A stretch of DNA of 64,000 nucleotides. Origin: Bacteroidota bacterium. GTDB taxonomy: Bacteria; Bacteroidota; Bacteroidia; Chitinophagales; Chitinophagaceae. Positions 1 to 10,677 of the stretch are shown piece by piece. Position 1 is the first letter of the stretch. Every line of letters starts with the position of its first letter. Where the stretch lies: the NCBI GenBank assembly GCA_005884665.1, contig VBAT01000034.1, positions 122,495 to 186,494 on the forward strand, in the 5' to 3' direction. Made by a program: the position numbers and the translations under genes. A model generated the notes under the pieces. That model made no database searches, was not told the DNA's origin, and worked only from the letters and a program-made list of their open reading frames with translations.

Positions 1-362
1 TCGATCGTCAAATAAGAAATACTTGCCAGATCAAATCTTCCTGTAATTGTCCCTGAGACATCAAAAATAATCGTGCGGTTGGAGCCAATTCCATTTGCGA
101 GGGAACCCGCGCCTGATGAATTCAGATTTGTTACATGATACACCGTAGAACTGCCTGAGCCTCCTACAGCACCGGCGCCAAATCCCTCGTATGCCGCAGC
201 AGCCTGTGCTGAGGCACTGCCCGGTTTGTCGCTCCCATTAGATTCTGACGTTAAGGAATTCCGGTTCGCTGATAAGATGTCTTTTTTGCAACCAGTGATA
301 AAGACTACACTTGCTATCAAGAGGCCTAGCAAACTTGAGTTGCGGGTTTTCGTAGGGTTCAT
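1..362 (-). CDS. Secreted lipoprotein, N-terminal part of a right-handed beta-helix / pectate-lyase-like protein (partial, runs off window start)
   Basis: Reverse complement translates to MNPTKTRNSSLLGLLIASVVFITGCKKDIL...YEGFGAGAVGGSGSSTVYHVTNLNSSGAGSLANGIGSNRTIIFDVSGTITGRFDLASISYLTI. It is closely similar to the N-terminus of the 41932-44334 protein. Absent from the ORF track because it has no stop in the window. Confidence 0.85.
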   Translation of the reverse strand, partial: MNPTKTRNSSLLGLLIASVVFITGCKKDILSANRNSLTSESNGSDKPGSASAQAAAAYEGFGAGAVGGSGSSTVYHVTNLNSSGAGSLANGIGSNRTIIFDVSGTITGRFDLASISYLTI

Positions 363-862
363 AAAATGTTTTCGTAGGGTTAACAAAATTTGTTTGCGTC
401 CTGCTTTTCTCTTACAATGCCCGCAAACAATCAACATAAGTCAATTGGCATGCCGCGCTGAATCATTTTAATACACAATTGAATTGACTATTGATACAAA
501 ATGATTTAACGACATCTACTTCATTTGTATTTGTAATTGTTGCCCGCGATTATCCTGCTATTAATTATCTATGACAGTGTTGTGAATTGCGCTAACGATA
601 TCCACATTGAGCTAAGCAAGATCAAGTGTTCTAATTTGCTCAACAACGCCATTAAGAACCTCGCTTTGTAGAAAATTATGCATACACATAAAAGAAGGCA
701 ACTAAGCTGGACACCAGTGCTGGCGGGCATTTCAGGGGATTTTTGTATAAAAAAAACCCCGTAATGTCCCTATAAAGGTGGGAGCAGAAGCACATGGTAG
801 TGTTGTATCCAACCTTGTACAACGTGTTTAATACTGACATTGCCAAAGAAAAAAGTATTTTG

Positions 863-1262
863 ATGAAAAATGTCTTGAGTTTTGCCTGTTGCTGCTGTTT
901 TTAGCAGCTGTGATAAAGACAATAATAATCATACAACACAAAATGGTTGTGATATCAAAAAAATATATTCGAGCAGTATACATAATAGCGATGGAATGAC
1001 GACAATAATCGAAAACGGGAATTATATGCCAATATCAGAGATGGACAAGCGGACTCAGTTCATTTCTTCTTACAGGTGGCGCACAGAATCTCAATTTGTA
1101 TATGACTTACAAGGCCACTTTCAAGGAACCTGCTACACATCCCGGCGCGGTCGGTTGAAGAATCCCGCAGATGTGAACAGTTATATTCTGGTCGTCCCGA
1201 TCGCTAATCAACTGTCGCATTTAGCCCCTTTGATTGTCGCATACACACATCTCGTGGTATGA
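863..1262 (+). pseudogene. Probable frameshifted lipoprotein gene
   Basis: ATG at 863 gives MKNVLSFACCCCF*. The +1 frame continues as PVAAVFSSCDKDNNN..., a lipobox-like segment, to 1262. Confidence 0.45.
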
Positions 1263-1353
1263 TTTTTTCGCCGAGATTTGTCTAACGATGAAACGATACG
1301 ATAAAAAAGAACAAGCTTTTAAAAAATCAACTTATAACTGGAGGTAAAATAAA

Positions 1354-1956
1354 ATGAGAAAAATAATTGTCTTAAGTTTTATAACTCTGGATGGAGTCAT
1401 GCAAGCACCGGGTGCACCTGACGAAGACCGCTCCGGTGGCTTCAAATTTGGCGGGTGGCTTGCGCCTTATAACGACGAGGCTTATAATAAGATCATGCAA
1501 AAACACATGGCACCTACAGACATTCTTCTGGGCAGAAAAACATTTGAGATTTTTGCCTCCTATTGGCCTGAACATGCAGACAACTGGCCAGGTATCAATG
1601 ATGTCACAAAATATGTCATGTCAAAGACCATGAAAAAGTCAAATCCGATCGGTTGGAAAAACTCAATTTTACTTAAAACTCTGGCGGATATCAAAAAGCT
1701 CAAAAAATCAAAAGGTTCTGACATCAAAGTTTGGGGCAGTAGTAAGCTTACTCAGTTCCTGCTTAAGAATGATTTAGTGGACGAACTCTGGCTCAAAATT
1801 CATCCGCTGACTCTTGGTAAAGGAAAAAAGCTGTTTGACAATAGCGCGATCCCGGCAACATTTACATTAATAGAGAGCGCTGTAACACCAACTGGAGTAA
1901 TTATTGCCAATTATAAGCGAGCTGGAAAAGTCAGGACAGGCACTGTTGGAGCTTAA
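1354..1956 (+). CDS. Dihydrofolate reductase family protein (RibD C-terminal domain-like)
   Basis: MRKIIVLSFITLDGVMQAPGAPDED...LLGRKTFEIFASYWPE...IKVWGSSKLTQFLLKNDLVDELWLKIHPLTLGKGKKLF is typical of the family. Confidence 0.9.
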   Translation: MRKIIVLSFITLDGVMQAPGAPDEDRSGGFKFGGWLAPYNDEAYNKIMQKHMAPTDILLGRKTFEIFASYWPEHADNWPGINDVTKYVMSKTMKKSNPIGWKNSILLKTLADIKKLKKSKGSDIKVWGSSKLTQFLLKNDLVDELWLKIHPLTLGKGKKLFDNSAIPATFTLIESAVTPTGVIIANYKRAGKVRTGTVGA

Positions 1957-2027
1957 GACCGGTCGCCCGTACCTGTTTCCATCAACGCTATCAAATCTAA
2001 ATTCGAAAACCATTTAAATATTATGTT

Positions 2028-2477
2028 ATGTCTAACAACGCTGTTTCACTTCACAGGGTTCTTAAAGCCTCTCCTGAAAAAGTCTACCGGGCATTTACCC
2101 AGGCAAATGCAATTGCATCCTGGTTGCCCCCCTATGGTTTCCTCTGTACTGTGCACGAAATGAATGTTAAGGTAGAAGGAACCTTTAGGATGTCATTTCA
2201 CAACTTTTCTACCGGTAATGGCCATTCATTTGGGGGAAAATACCTCGAGGTTAAACCCAATTCATTTTTAAAATACACGGATAAGTTTGACGATCCTAAC
2301 CTTCCAGGTGAAATGATCACATCGGTCGAGCTAAAAAAAGTTTTGGTGGGCACAGAAATAAAAATTTTACAGGAAAATATTCCTTCCGCCATTCCCGCAG
2401 AAATGTGTTACTTAGGTTGGCAGGAATCATTAGAAAAGTTAGCTAAATTAGTGGAGCCCGAAATTCCAGATGCATAA
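2028..2477 (+). CDS. SRPBCC / AHSA1-like START-fold protein
   Basis: LHRVLKASPEKVYRAFTQANAIASWLPP...GTFRMSF...GWQESLEKLAKLVE. Confidence 0.88.
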   Translation: MSNNAVSLHRVLKASPEKVYRAFTQANAIASWLPPYGFLCTVHEMNVKVEGTFRMSFHNFSTGNGHSFGGKYLEVKPNSFLKYTDKFDDPNLPGEMITSVELKKVLVGTEIKILQENIPSAIPAEMCYLGWQESLEKLAKLVEPEIPDA

Positions 2478-2528
2478 TGCCTGGCAGCGGGCTAACCTGG
2501 GACTAAAAGATAATTCAGCAAAGAAAAT

Positions 2529-3092
2529 ATGGGAAAACTAATTGCAGCGATGAATATGACGCTGGATGGGTTTTGCGATCATACAGCAATGATTGCCGAT
2601 GACGAAATACATCAACATTACAATGAGCTATTAAGTAATGCGGATACCCTTATATACGGCAGGGTAACATATCAACTTATGGAAAGTTATTGGCCAACTG
2701 TCGTAAAAAATCCCACTGGTAACAAGCCAATGGATGAATTTGCTGTATTAATAGACAATATTTCAAAAATTGTTTATTCCCACACACTGAAAAATGTGAC
2801 CTGGAAAAACACTAAATTGAAAAAGGAAGTCATTAAAGAAGAAATTTTGGAACTCAAGAAATCCGGCAATGGCAGGAGTAAAAATATTTTAGTTGGCAGC
2901 CCGAGCTTAATAGCAGCCTTAACGCAGCTAGATCTAATTGATGAATACCAGCTCGGTGTTCAGCCCACCGTTTTAGGAAGCGGCTTACCATTATTTAAGA
3001 ACATCAGGGATAGAGTTAACCTTAAACTCCTAAAAACAAAAACATTTGGTTGTGGGGCAGTATTTCTTTACTATGAGCCGGAAAAAAAATGA
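2529..3092 (+). CDS. Dihydrofolate reductase family protein (second copy)
   Basis: MGKLIAAMNMTLDGFCDH...LIYGRVTYQLMESYWP...ILVGSPSLIAALTQLDLIDEYQLGVQPTVLGSGLPLF. Confidence 0.9.
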   Translation: MGKLIAAMNMTLDGFCDHTAMIADDEIHQHYNELLSNADTLIYGRVTYQLMESYWPTVVKNPTGNKPMDEFAVLIDNISKIVYSHTLKNVTWKNTKLKKEVIKEEILELKKSGNGRSKNILVGSPSLIAALTQLDLIDEYQLGVQPTVLGSGLPLFKNIRDRVNLKLLKTKTFGCGAVFLYYEPEKK

Positions 3093-3291
3093 ACCTGCCT
3101 GCTGCTCCTTCTCGTAGCTATGGCGACGCAAGGTCCACGCCGAATGAACACAACCTGGCTTTGAAATAAATCTTCAGCATTCTATCTTTACCAAAGGCAG
3201 CAGCAGAACGCCGGGGCGTTGTCGGAGCCATTGGGGTTCTAATTTGTAGTCAACCATGATAAATTAATTTTGACATTCAATAGCAATTAAA

Positions 3292-3642
3292 ATGGACAAG
3301 AATAGAGTATATAGACTGGTTTTCGCCACTGTCTACCCATTGTACATAAAAAAAGCAGAGAGAAAAGGACGCACAAAAGAAGAAGTTGACACTATTATTT
3401 TTTGGCTAACGGGCTACAACAAACAAACATTGCAAAAACAAATTGACCAGAAAAATGATTTTGAAACATTTTTCGCCCAGGCACCTGCACTTAATCCGAA
3501 TGTTTCAAAAATTACGGGTGTAATTTGCGGTTATCGTGTGGAAGAAATCGAAGACAAGGTCGTTCAAAAGATGCGTTACTTGGATAAGCTGGTTGATGAA
3601 CTGGCAAAAGGAAAGGCAATGGAGAAGATTTTAAGGAAATAA
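3292..3642 (+). CDS. DUF2200-like protein
   Basis: [43 protein letters not shown]...[38 protein letters not shown]. Confidence 0.85.
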   Translation: MDKNRVYRLVFATVYPLYIKKAERKGRTKEEVDTIIFWLTGYNKQTLQKQIDQKNDFETFFAQAPALNPNVSKITGVICGYRVEEIEDKVVQKMRYLDKLVDELAKGKAMEKILRK

Positions 3643-3850
3643 GAAGAAGTGAATTAATGACAAGAAATTAGCGTGACTTGAATCCTCAATTTGTATTCAT
3701 ACATTTTGGTGAAACTATCATTAAGCTCAAGAACAAATGGAGAAAATACGCCACCTGTGCCCTCAAAACAAAGAAAAAATTCCGGATGGTGGGAGTACTG
3801 CATTATAAGAAATCTATTTAATTGTATATTGATGCTCAATTGGTTCTGAA

Positions 3851-4453
3851 TTGCCCACCAACGCAGCCCATAATGAAAAGGAACTGCTCCGGTTAGTAGC
3901 TGAAGGCGATGAACTTGCCTTTCGTCAGCTATTTGAAAACTATACGCCAAAGCTGAAAGCATTTTTTTTGAAAATGACAAAGGAGACTTCGCTTGCAAGG
4001 GAGTTAGTTCAAGAAACCTTTCTCAACATCTGGCTTTATCGGGATTCACTTGCAGCTGTTGAAAAGCCTTCCACATATATTTATAGGATAGCATCGAATG
4101 TAGCGATAGCGCATTTTAGAAAAGAAGATTTGCAGCGCAAGTTAGTTGCTGCCATGCCAGATACCGAGCCAGTTGATGAAAGAGATTCGCATGGTATGCT
4201 GCGTTTGAAAGAAGTGCAGGAAATAATAGACACGGCCGTAAAACAACTGCCTCCGCAGCAACAGCAAGTCTTCCGACTGAGCCGGGAACAGGGACTTAGC
4301 CGCACTGAAATCGCCAACAAATTGGGACTGGCTGAAAAAACAGTTCGCAACCACCTAAGTTTATCACTCAAGTCAATACAACAATTTCTCCGTGAAAATC
4401 ATTTACTTTATATACCCCTATTCTTTTTGATGTCCATTTTAATGAAGAACTGA
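3851..4453 (+). CDS. RNA polymerase sigma-70 factor, ECF subfamily
   Basis: Region 2 (DELAFRQLFENYTPKLKAFFLKMTKETSLARELVQETFLNIW) and region 4 (LPPQQQQVFRLSREQGLSRTEIANKLGLAEKTVRNHLSLSLKSI) are visible; TTG start. Confidence 0.92.
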   Translation: MPTNAAHNEKELLRLVAEGDELAFRQLFENYTPKLKAFFLKMTKETSLARELVQETFLNIWLYRDSLAAVEKPSTYIYRIASNVAIAHFRKEDLQRKLVAAMPDTEPVDERDSHGMLRLKEVQEIIDTAVKQLPPQQQQVFRLSREQGLSRTEIANKLGLAEKTVRNHLSLSLKSIQQFLRENHLLYIPLFFLMSILMKN

Positions 4454-4558
4454 AAATTTATTTTGAAAACGATTGGGACTTCCGTCCAGAATTCTTCTCT
4501 TATTAAAAAGACTAATTCAGGGTTAATCTAATATCATCAAACCGATAAATTTTCCAAA

Positions 4559-5740
4559 GTGGAACATTCAGAATTAAGAAACCTGTTTGCCAAATATATG
4601 GAAGGAATTCTTAGCCCGTCAGAATATGAACAACTTTCTGAGGCTGCACAAACCTTTCCGATTGATGACTGGCAGGAGGCCCTTACTCCGTTAATTGAAA
4701 ATATTTCAACAGTCGAAACATTTGATGAACAGGAATGGAAAGATATAGTTGAAAATATATTGCGGCAACCGAGGCGTAAACCGACAAGGACAGTAACAAT
4801 GAAATGGTGGCTTCGCCGCATAGCTGTTGCAGCCTCTGTTATTTTGATCATTGGTACTGGTATCTATATTGCGATTAATTTATTCAATAATAAACAAGAA
4901 ACTGAAATTGTAGAAACGCAGGAAAAACGATTTAAGAACGATGTGCAGCCTGGTAAAAGTGGTGCAATACTAACCCTGGATAATGGACAGCAAGTTATTC
5001 TTGATAGCTTACAAAACGGAATGCTGGCAGAGCAGGGCAATAGCAATATCATAAAACAAGGTGATCGGCTTTCGTACAATCAGCAGCAAACAACCAAAGA
5101 GGTTGTGTATAACACGATCACAACTCCGAGAGGAAGACAATACCCGAATTTAGTATTAGCTGATGGCAGTAGGGTTTGGCTGGATGCGGCATCTTCTATT
5201 CGCTTTCCAACATCATTTACAGGAAGGGAACGTGTAGTTGAGATAACAGGCCAGGTATGGTTCGACGTAATACATAATGCTAAAGTGCCTTTCAAGGTTA
5301 TTGCGAATGGAATTGAAATCAATGATCTTGGAACAGAATTTAATGTAAATGCTTACGATGATGAAGAAGTAGTCAAAACAACATTAATTGCGGGATTGAT
5401 TAAAGTTGGTAAGAACGATAAGAGTGTAACAATGCAACCAGGGCAACAAGCTATCTTCCAAAATGATAACTTGAGTTTAAATAAGAACGTAAACCTTGAT
5501 GAAGTAATGGCATGGAAGACTGGATATTTCCAGAGCGACAATGTTACAGTTGAATCAGTAATGCGACAATTAGCCCGTTGGTATGATGTTGATATAGTCT
5601 ATGAGAAACACATAACAAAAAGAGTGAGCCTACTTGGTGTGCCAAGAACTATAACGATGGTAAATATTCTGAAGATTATGGAGGCGACAGGAAATGTAAA
5701 GTTCAAGATTGACGGAAGAACGGTGACTGTAATGCCGTAA
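4559..5740 (+). CDS. FecR family anti-sigma factor / transmembrane regulator
   Basis: Single TM segment (IAVAASVILIIGTGIYIAI) and FecR signature (TPRGRQYPNLVLADGSRVWLDAASSIRFPTSFTGRERVVEITGQVWFDV); directly follows the ECF sigma gene. Confidence 0.93.
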   Translation: MEHSELRNLFAKYMEGILSPSEYEQLSEAAQTFPIDDWQEALTPLIENISTVETFDEQEWKDIVENILRQPRRKPTRTVTMKWWLRRIAVAASVILIIGTGIYIAINLFNNKQETEIVETQEKRFKNDVQPGKSGAILTLDNGQQVILDSLQNGMLAEQGNSNIIKQGDRLSYNQQQTTKEVVYNTITTPRGRQYPNLVLADGSRVWLDAASSIRFPTSFTGRERVVEITGQVWFDVIHNAKVPFKVIANGIEINDLGTEFNVNAYDDEEVVKTTLIAGLIKVGKNDKSVTMQPGQQAIFQNDNLSLNKNVNLDEVMAWKTGYFQSDNVTVESVMRQLARWYDVDIVYEKHITKRVSLLGVPRTITMVNILKIMEATGNVKFKIDGRTVTVMP

Positions 5741-5779
5741 TAATTAGGAAGAGGATTTATTATTAGAGCGCCTGTTAAA

Positions 5780-5798
5780 AACGATAGCTCTTATCGTT
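5780..5798. terminator. Short hairpin between FecR and SusC genes (attenuator/terminator-like)
   Basis: AACGATA-gctct-TATCGTT, extendable with GTTAA...TTAAC. Confidence 0.35.
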
Positions 5799-5917
5799 AA
5801 CTCATACAAAAAGCCAGAAGTGGTTGAAGCACTCCTGGCCGGATGCTTGGGTTAACCCAATTATAACAAAATCTCGCTAAAGAGTGGTTATTTGTATAAC
5901 CCAAACTAAACAAAGTT

Positions 5918-8900
5918 ATGGATTTAACTTTCGTAAAAGAGCCTTACCATGAGGCTATAATAAAAACGTTGCGGATCATGAAATTAACCGCAATCATATT
6001 ACTCTCGGCTTGCCTTGCGGCAAGCGCCAAAGGCTTAAGTCAACGGATCACCTTATCCGTGAAAGACGCTCCACTTGAAAATGTATTTAGAGAAATACAG
6101 AAACAAAGCGGCTACGCCTTTGTGTATTTTAATGATGACCTGGTTAATACCGGCAAAGTTAACATTGAAGTAAAGGACGTTGACCTGGATGAAGTGCTGA
6201 GGCTTTGTGTAAAAAACCAACCGCTGACTTTTACAATTACTGGTAAGATTGTCGTTATAAAAAAGACTAACCTGCCTACATTAAACATTACCACTGAACC
6301 ACCACAAATTGATGTTCATGGAAAAGTTGTGAATGAAAATGGCGAACCGGTGATAGCAACTGTGACCATAAAGGGAACAACCATTGCGACAAGTACAAAT
6401 GAGAACGGTGAATTTGAATTGAAAAATGTTGACGAGAAGGCGACGCTGATAATTACCAGTGTAACCATTGAAACAAGAGAAATAAAATTGGAAGGTAAAC
6501 CCGACCTGCTGATCAGTGTGAAGATCAAAATTGGTTCGGGAGAAGAAGTTGTTGTAAAAACAAATTACTGGGAAACCAAACAAAGATTGAATCCCGGGAA
6601 TATCAGCACGATCACTTCAAAAGAAATCGAAATGCAACCCGTAAGCAACCCGCTCCAGGCAATGCAGGGGAGAATGCCGGGAGTATTTATCCAGGAGTCT
6701 ACGGGGCTGCCGGGTGGACTGATCTCGATCCAGATAAGAGGTAGAAATAGCATTAATCCGTCTAGTGGAAGCAACCCGCTCTTTATCGTGGACGGTGTGC
6801 CCTTTTCTTCCGAAAGTTTTGGGACAGGCTTTGGCGGTATTCAGCAAAATTATGTCAGCCCTATTAATAGTATAAGCCCTTCGGATATTGAAAGTATCGA
6901 AGTACTGAAAGACGCCGATGCTACCGCTATTTATGGATCCCGTGGCGCCAATGGTGTGGTATTGATCACAACAAAAAAAGGTAATTCAGGTAAAACATCA
7001 ATAGGCATCAATTTTTCAACAGGCTTTAGCCAGGTGCCACATTTCATGGACCTTTTAAGCAGGGAACAAAACCTTGAAATGAAAAAAGAAGCGTTAAAGA
7101 ACAGCAATCTCTGGCCTTTATCCCCTGCTGATTATAGCAAGGCGCCGGATGTATTTCTTTGGGATACCACGCGATACACAGACTGGCAGAAAGAGCTTAT
7201 GGGGCGAACAGCCAAAACAACTAATGCCCGTATTGCACTTTCAGGGGGATCTTCTAAAACCCGTTATTTATTCAGCGGAAGTTATTTAAAACTAGGATCA
7301 GTTTTCCCAGGAGATTTTGGCTATCAGAAAGGATCAGGTCTTTTTAGCCTCAACCATAGATCAGAAAATGACAGGTTTTCATTTTCATTTTCGGCCAACT
7401 ATACAATAGATGATAATCACTTGCCCAAACTCGACCTCACCGACGAGGCCATTCACTTATCTCCGGGTGCGCCGGCTTTATTCGATCAAAATGGGAATAT
7501 AAATTGGGAAAACAATACGTGGTTAAATCCAATGGCAACCTATTTAAATCCGAAATACCGGGCTACGGGAGAAAATCTTATTACGAATGTGGGTCTTGAT
7601 TATGAAGTCATTCCCGGTTTACATGTCAGATCGAATTTTGGGTATAATAAACGGGACCTGGAGCAATTGGCTACCACACCTTTTTCGTCTATCCGGCCTG
7701 ATCTACTGGCAAATTTCCAGGTAGGCAGTGTATTCGGAAACGCAAAGGTAAAAACCTGGATCATTGAACCGCAATTGGAATATACCCGTTCTCTTGGAAA
7801 GGGGAAGATCATCTTGTTAGCAGGCACATCCTTCCAGGATACAAAAAGTAATAGCGAAGTTAAGTCAGCTACCGGGTACACCAGTGATGCCCTGCTGGAA
7901 AATATCGGAGCTGCACCCAACGTCAGAATTTCCCTGGCCAATGCTTATCAATATCGTTATATGGCCGTGTTTGGAAGAGTCAACTACAATTTACATGATA
8001 AATATGTCCTGAATCTAACAGCCCGCAGGGATGGATCGAGCCGTTTTGGTCCGGAAAATAAATTTGGGAATTTTGGCGCAGCAGGTGCAGCCTGGATATT
8101 TTCCGAAGAAAAACTTTTTAAAAATCTCCGCTTTCTCAGCTTCGGTAAAATAAGAGCAAGCTACGGTATAACCGGAAGCGACAATATTGGAAATTATCAA
8201 TACCTGGATTCATATAGTCCAACCACAAATCCCTACCAGGGGATCACTGGGTTAGTGCCTACACGATTAGCTAACGCCGAATATGGTTGGGAAACGAATA
8301 AGAAGCTGGAGGCAGGAATTGAATTAAAGTTTTTAAATCGCATCAATTTGGAAGTGAGCTATTACAAAAACCGCTCCTCCAATCAATTGGTGGGCTATGC
8401 ATTGCCGGTGATCACAGGACAGGCATCTGTTCAGCGCAATTTGCCGGCAACAGTGCAGAACACCGGCTGGGAGTTTGAATTGAAGACTGAGAATTTGAAG
8501 GGGGCTGTTTCCTGGCTCACTGACTTTAGCCTTTCTATTCCCCGAAACAAGCTGATCGCGTTTCCAAACATTGAAAATTCTTCTTATCGAAATCTTGTAG
8601 TTGGTGAGCCATTAAGTATCGTCCGGGGCTTTAAATATACCGGGGTAGATTATATAACAGGTTTATACACGTTTGAAGATCTGAACCATGATGGCGCCAT
8701 CACGGACGAAGATCTACAGGTTATTGAAAATAACGGAGTGGATTACTATTTGGGAATGAATAATAGCATAAGTTATAAAGGAGTTGAACTTAATTTTCTA
8801 ATACAGGCAGTTAAGCAAACCGGGGTTGATTATTTTTCGAGTTTTTCCAGTCCGCCCGGATACCTGGGTTATTTATCAAATCAGCCTGCTCTTGTAATGG

Positions 8901-9217
8901 ACCGATGGCAATATCCGGGGCATGTAACAGACATTCAAAAGTTTGGTAATGGCGGACTTTCTAATTATATAAATCTTAGTAGAAGTGATCGCAATTTGAC
9001 AGATGCTTCTTATATCAAATTAAGGAATGTTCAATTATCCTATCAGCTACCTGTTAAGTGGATCAATAAGGCAAAGATGAAAAAGGCTGATGTATTTATT
9101 CAAGGCCAGAATTTGATTACCCTGACTGATTACGTGGGCCTTGATCCTGAATCACAGTACAGCTATAGGCTTCCCCCGCTCAGGACAATAACAATGGGTA
9201 TTCAAATTTCATTTTAA
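5918..9217 (+). CDS. SusC/RagA family TonB-linked outer membrane protein with N-terminal STN domain
   Basis: STN-like segment (ITLSVKDAPLENVFREIQKQSGYAFVYFNDDL), carboxypeptidase-like domain, plug (PLFIVDGVPF...DIESIEVLKDADATAIYGSRGANGVVLITTKKG) and beta-barrel. Confidence 0.95.
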   Translation: MDLTFVKEPYHEAIIKTLRIMKLTAIILLSACLAASAKGLSQRITLSVKDAPLENVFREIQKQSGYAFVYFNDDLVNTGKVNIEVKDVDLDEVLRLCVKNQPLTFTITGKIVVIKKTNLPTLNITTEPPQIDVHGKVVNENGEPVIATVTIKGTTIATSTNENGEFELKNVDEKATLIITSVTIETREIKLEGKPDLLISVKIKIGSGEEVVVKTNYWETKQRLNPGNISTITSKEIEMQPVSNPLQAMQGRMPGVFIQESTGLPGGLISIQIRGRNSINPSSGSNPLFIVDGVPFSSESFGTGFGGIQQNYVSPINSISPSDIESIEVLKDADATAIYGSRGANGVVLITTKKGNSGKTSIGINFSTGFSQVPHFMDLLSREQNLEMKKEALKNSNLWPLSPADYSKAPDVFLWDTTRYTDWQKELMGRTAKTTNARIALSGGSSKTRYLFSGSYLKLGSVFPGDFGYQKGSGLFSLNHRSENDRFSFSFSANYTIDDNHLPKLDLTDEAIHLSPGAPALFDQNGNINWENNTWLNPMATYLNPKYRATGENLITNVGLDYEVIPGLHVRSNFGYNKRDLEQLATTPFSSIRPDLLANFQVGSVFGNAKVKTWIIEPQLEYTRSLGKGKIILLAGTSFQDTKSNSEVKSATGYTSDALLENIGAAPNVRISLANAYQYRYMAVFGRVNYNLHDKYVLNLTARRDGSSRFGPENKFGNFGAAGAAWIFSEEKLFKNLRFLSFGKIRASYGITGSDNIGNYQYLDSYSPTTNPYQGITGLVPTRLANAEYGWETNKKLEAGIELKFLNRINLEVSYYKNRSSNQLVGYALPVITGQASVQRNLPATVQNTGWEFELKTENLKGAVSWLTDFSLSIPRNKLIAFPNIENSSYRNLVVGEPLSIVRGFKYTGVDYITGLYTFEDLNHDGAITDEDLQVIENNGVDYYLGMNNSISYKGVELNFLIQAVKQTGVDYFSSFSSPPGYLGYLSNQPALVMDRWQYPGHVTDIQKFGNGGLSNYINLSRSDRNLTDASYIKLRNVQLSYQLPVKWINKAKMKKADVFIQGQNLITLTDYVGLDPESQYSYRLPPLRTITMGIQISF

Positions 9218-9236
9218 GATTTAAAAACTTGTTATT

Positions 9237-10667
9237 ATGATCAAGTATTTTAAGAATATAAGGTTTGGATTCATTGCATCCCGTTTGAATTCACTGGCCA
9301 GGTTGCAGGGAGGCTTGTTTTTATTAGCTTTTGCCGTTTGCATTTCCAGCTGTAAAAAATTTGTGGATATTAATCCTCCCGTTTCGGAAGTCGTTAGTGA
9401 AACTGTTTTTACCGATGACCGTTCAGCAACATCAGCTATTGTAGGTATATATAGTAAGATGATGAGTGTCGAAGCATTTGCAGGCCTTGATATGGGTTTT
9501 TATCCCGCGCTATCGGCTGATGAACTGAAGTTGTTAACTACTACTCCCGAGCAGAGCCAGTTTGAAAATAATACACTGCTATCCACCAATTCAGGCTTGC
9601 TGAGTTCTTTCTGGGAACCCGGATATCGTTATATATGGTATGCCAATTCTGCAATTGAAGGTCTTTCCAGATCAACCGGGGTATCCGAAGCGGTTAAAAT
9701 GCAGCTCCTGGGAGAAGCAAAATTTATACGAGCTTTTTGTCATTTTCAGCTGACGAACTTATTCGGAGCTATTCCCTATATCACTTCATCTGACTATCGC
9801 TTAAATGAGGTTGCCTCAAAAATTTCACAGGCCGAGGTGTACAATAAAATTATCGAAGATCTGCTGGAAGCTCAGACCAACCTTCCTGATAACTATATAA
9901 CATCCGGAAGGGTGCGGCCAAATCGTGGGGCTGCAACAGCGTTGTTGGCCAGAGTTTACTTGTACACCGGTGATTGGTCAAAAGCGGAAATAGAAGCATC
10001 AGCATCAATTGCTGATTCAAAATATCAACTGGAGGCTGATCTGAACAAGGTATTCATTGCCGGCAGCAAAGAAGCTATCTGGCAATTAATGCCGGTGAAT
10101 CCGGGTCTTAATACATGGGAAGAAAAGTACATAACATCAGGCCAGGGAGCTTTGACCTTAACCAATGGGTTATTGAACTCTTTTGAAGCAAATGATAACC
10201 GCAAAAATAGCTGGGTCAAAAGCTGGACAAATGGCACTGGAACTGTTACTACATATTATCCTTACAAGTATAAAGCAGTTTCAGGACAACCTCTAACCGA
10301 GTACAATATGGTATTCCGCCTGGCGGAGCAGTTTTTGATCCGTGCAGAAGCAAGAACGAATTTGAACAAACTTACTGGTGCCGGCAGCGCGGCATCTGAT
10401 CTGAATGTTGTAAGAAACAGGGCCGGATTGAATAACACTTCAGCACTTACCCAGGCAGATTTTTTAGACGCCATCCTCCGGGAAAGACGGGTTGAACTTT
10501 TTACCGAATGGGGTCACAGGTGGTTTGATCTGAAACGAATGAACAAAGCAACCCCGGTGCTAGGTCCGGTAAAACCAGGCTGGCAACCGACAGATGTATT
10601 ATATCCAATTCCTCAGACAGAGCTCGATAAGAATAGAAACTTGTTGCCGCAAAATGCCGGATACTAA
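9237..10667 (+). CDS. RagB/SusD family nutrient-uptake outer membrane lipoprotein
   Basis: Lipobox (ISSCKKFVD), SusD-like N-terminus and C-terminus (ILRERRVELFTEWGHRWFDLKRMNKATPVLGPVKPGWQPTDVLYPIPQTELDKNRNLLPQNAGY). Confidence 0.94.
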   Translation: MIKYFKNIRFGFIASRLNSLARLQGGLFLLAFAVCISSCKKFVDINPPVSEVVSETVFTDDRSATSAIVGIYSKMMSVEAFAGLDMGFYPALSADELKLLTTTPEQSQFENNTLLSTNSGLLSSFWEPGYRYIWYANSAIEGLSRSTGVSEAVKMQLLGEAKFIRAFCHFQLTNLFGAIPYITSSDYRLNEVASKISQAEVYNKIIEDLLEAQTNLPDNYITSGRVRPNRGAATALLARVYLYTGDWSKAEIEASASIADSKYQLEADLNKVFIAGSKEAIWQLMPVNPGLNTWEEKYITSGQGALTLTNGLLNSFEANDNRKNSWVKSWTNGTGTVTTYYPYKYKAVSGQPLTEYNMVFRLAEQFLIRAEARTNLNKLTGAGSAASDLNVVRNRAGLNNTSALTQADFLDAILRERRVELFTEWGHRWFDLKRMNKATPVLGPVKPGWQPTDVLYPIPQTELDKNRNLLPQNAGY

Positions 10668-10677
10668 AAAATAAACA

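Noticed and set aside
735-760. ggggatttttgtataaaaaaaacccc hairpin
   Set aside because: Could be a terminator, but has no T-run on either side and no assignable gene.
3093-3291. Possible integron attC site between DHFR-like and DUF2200 genes
   Set aside because: cctgctgctcc/ggcagcagcag arms and aacgccggggcgtt are visible, but no canonical GTTRRRY/RYYYAAC cores and no integron integrase were seen.
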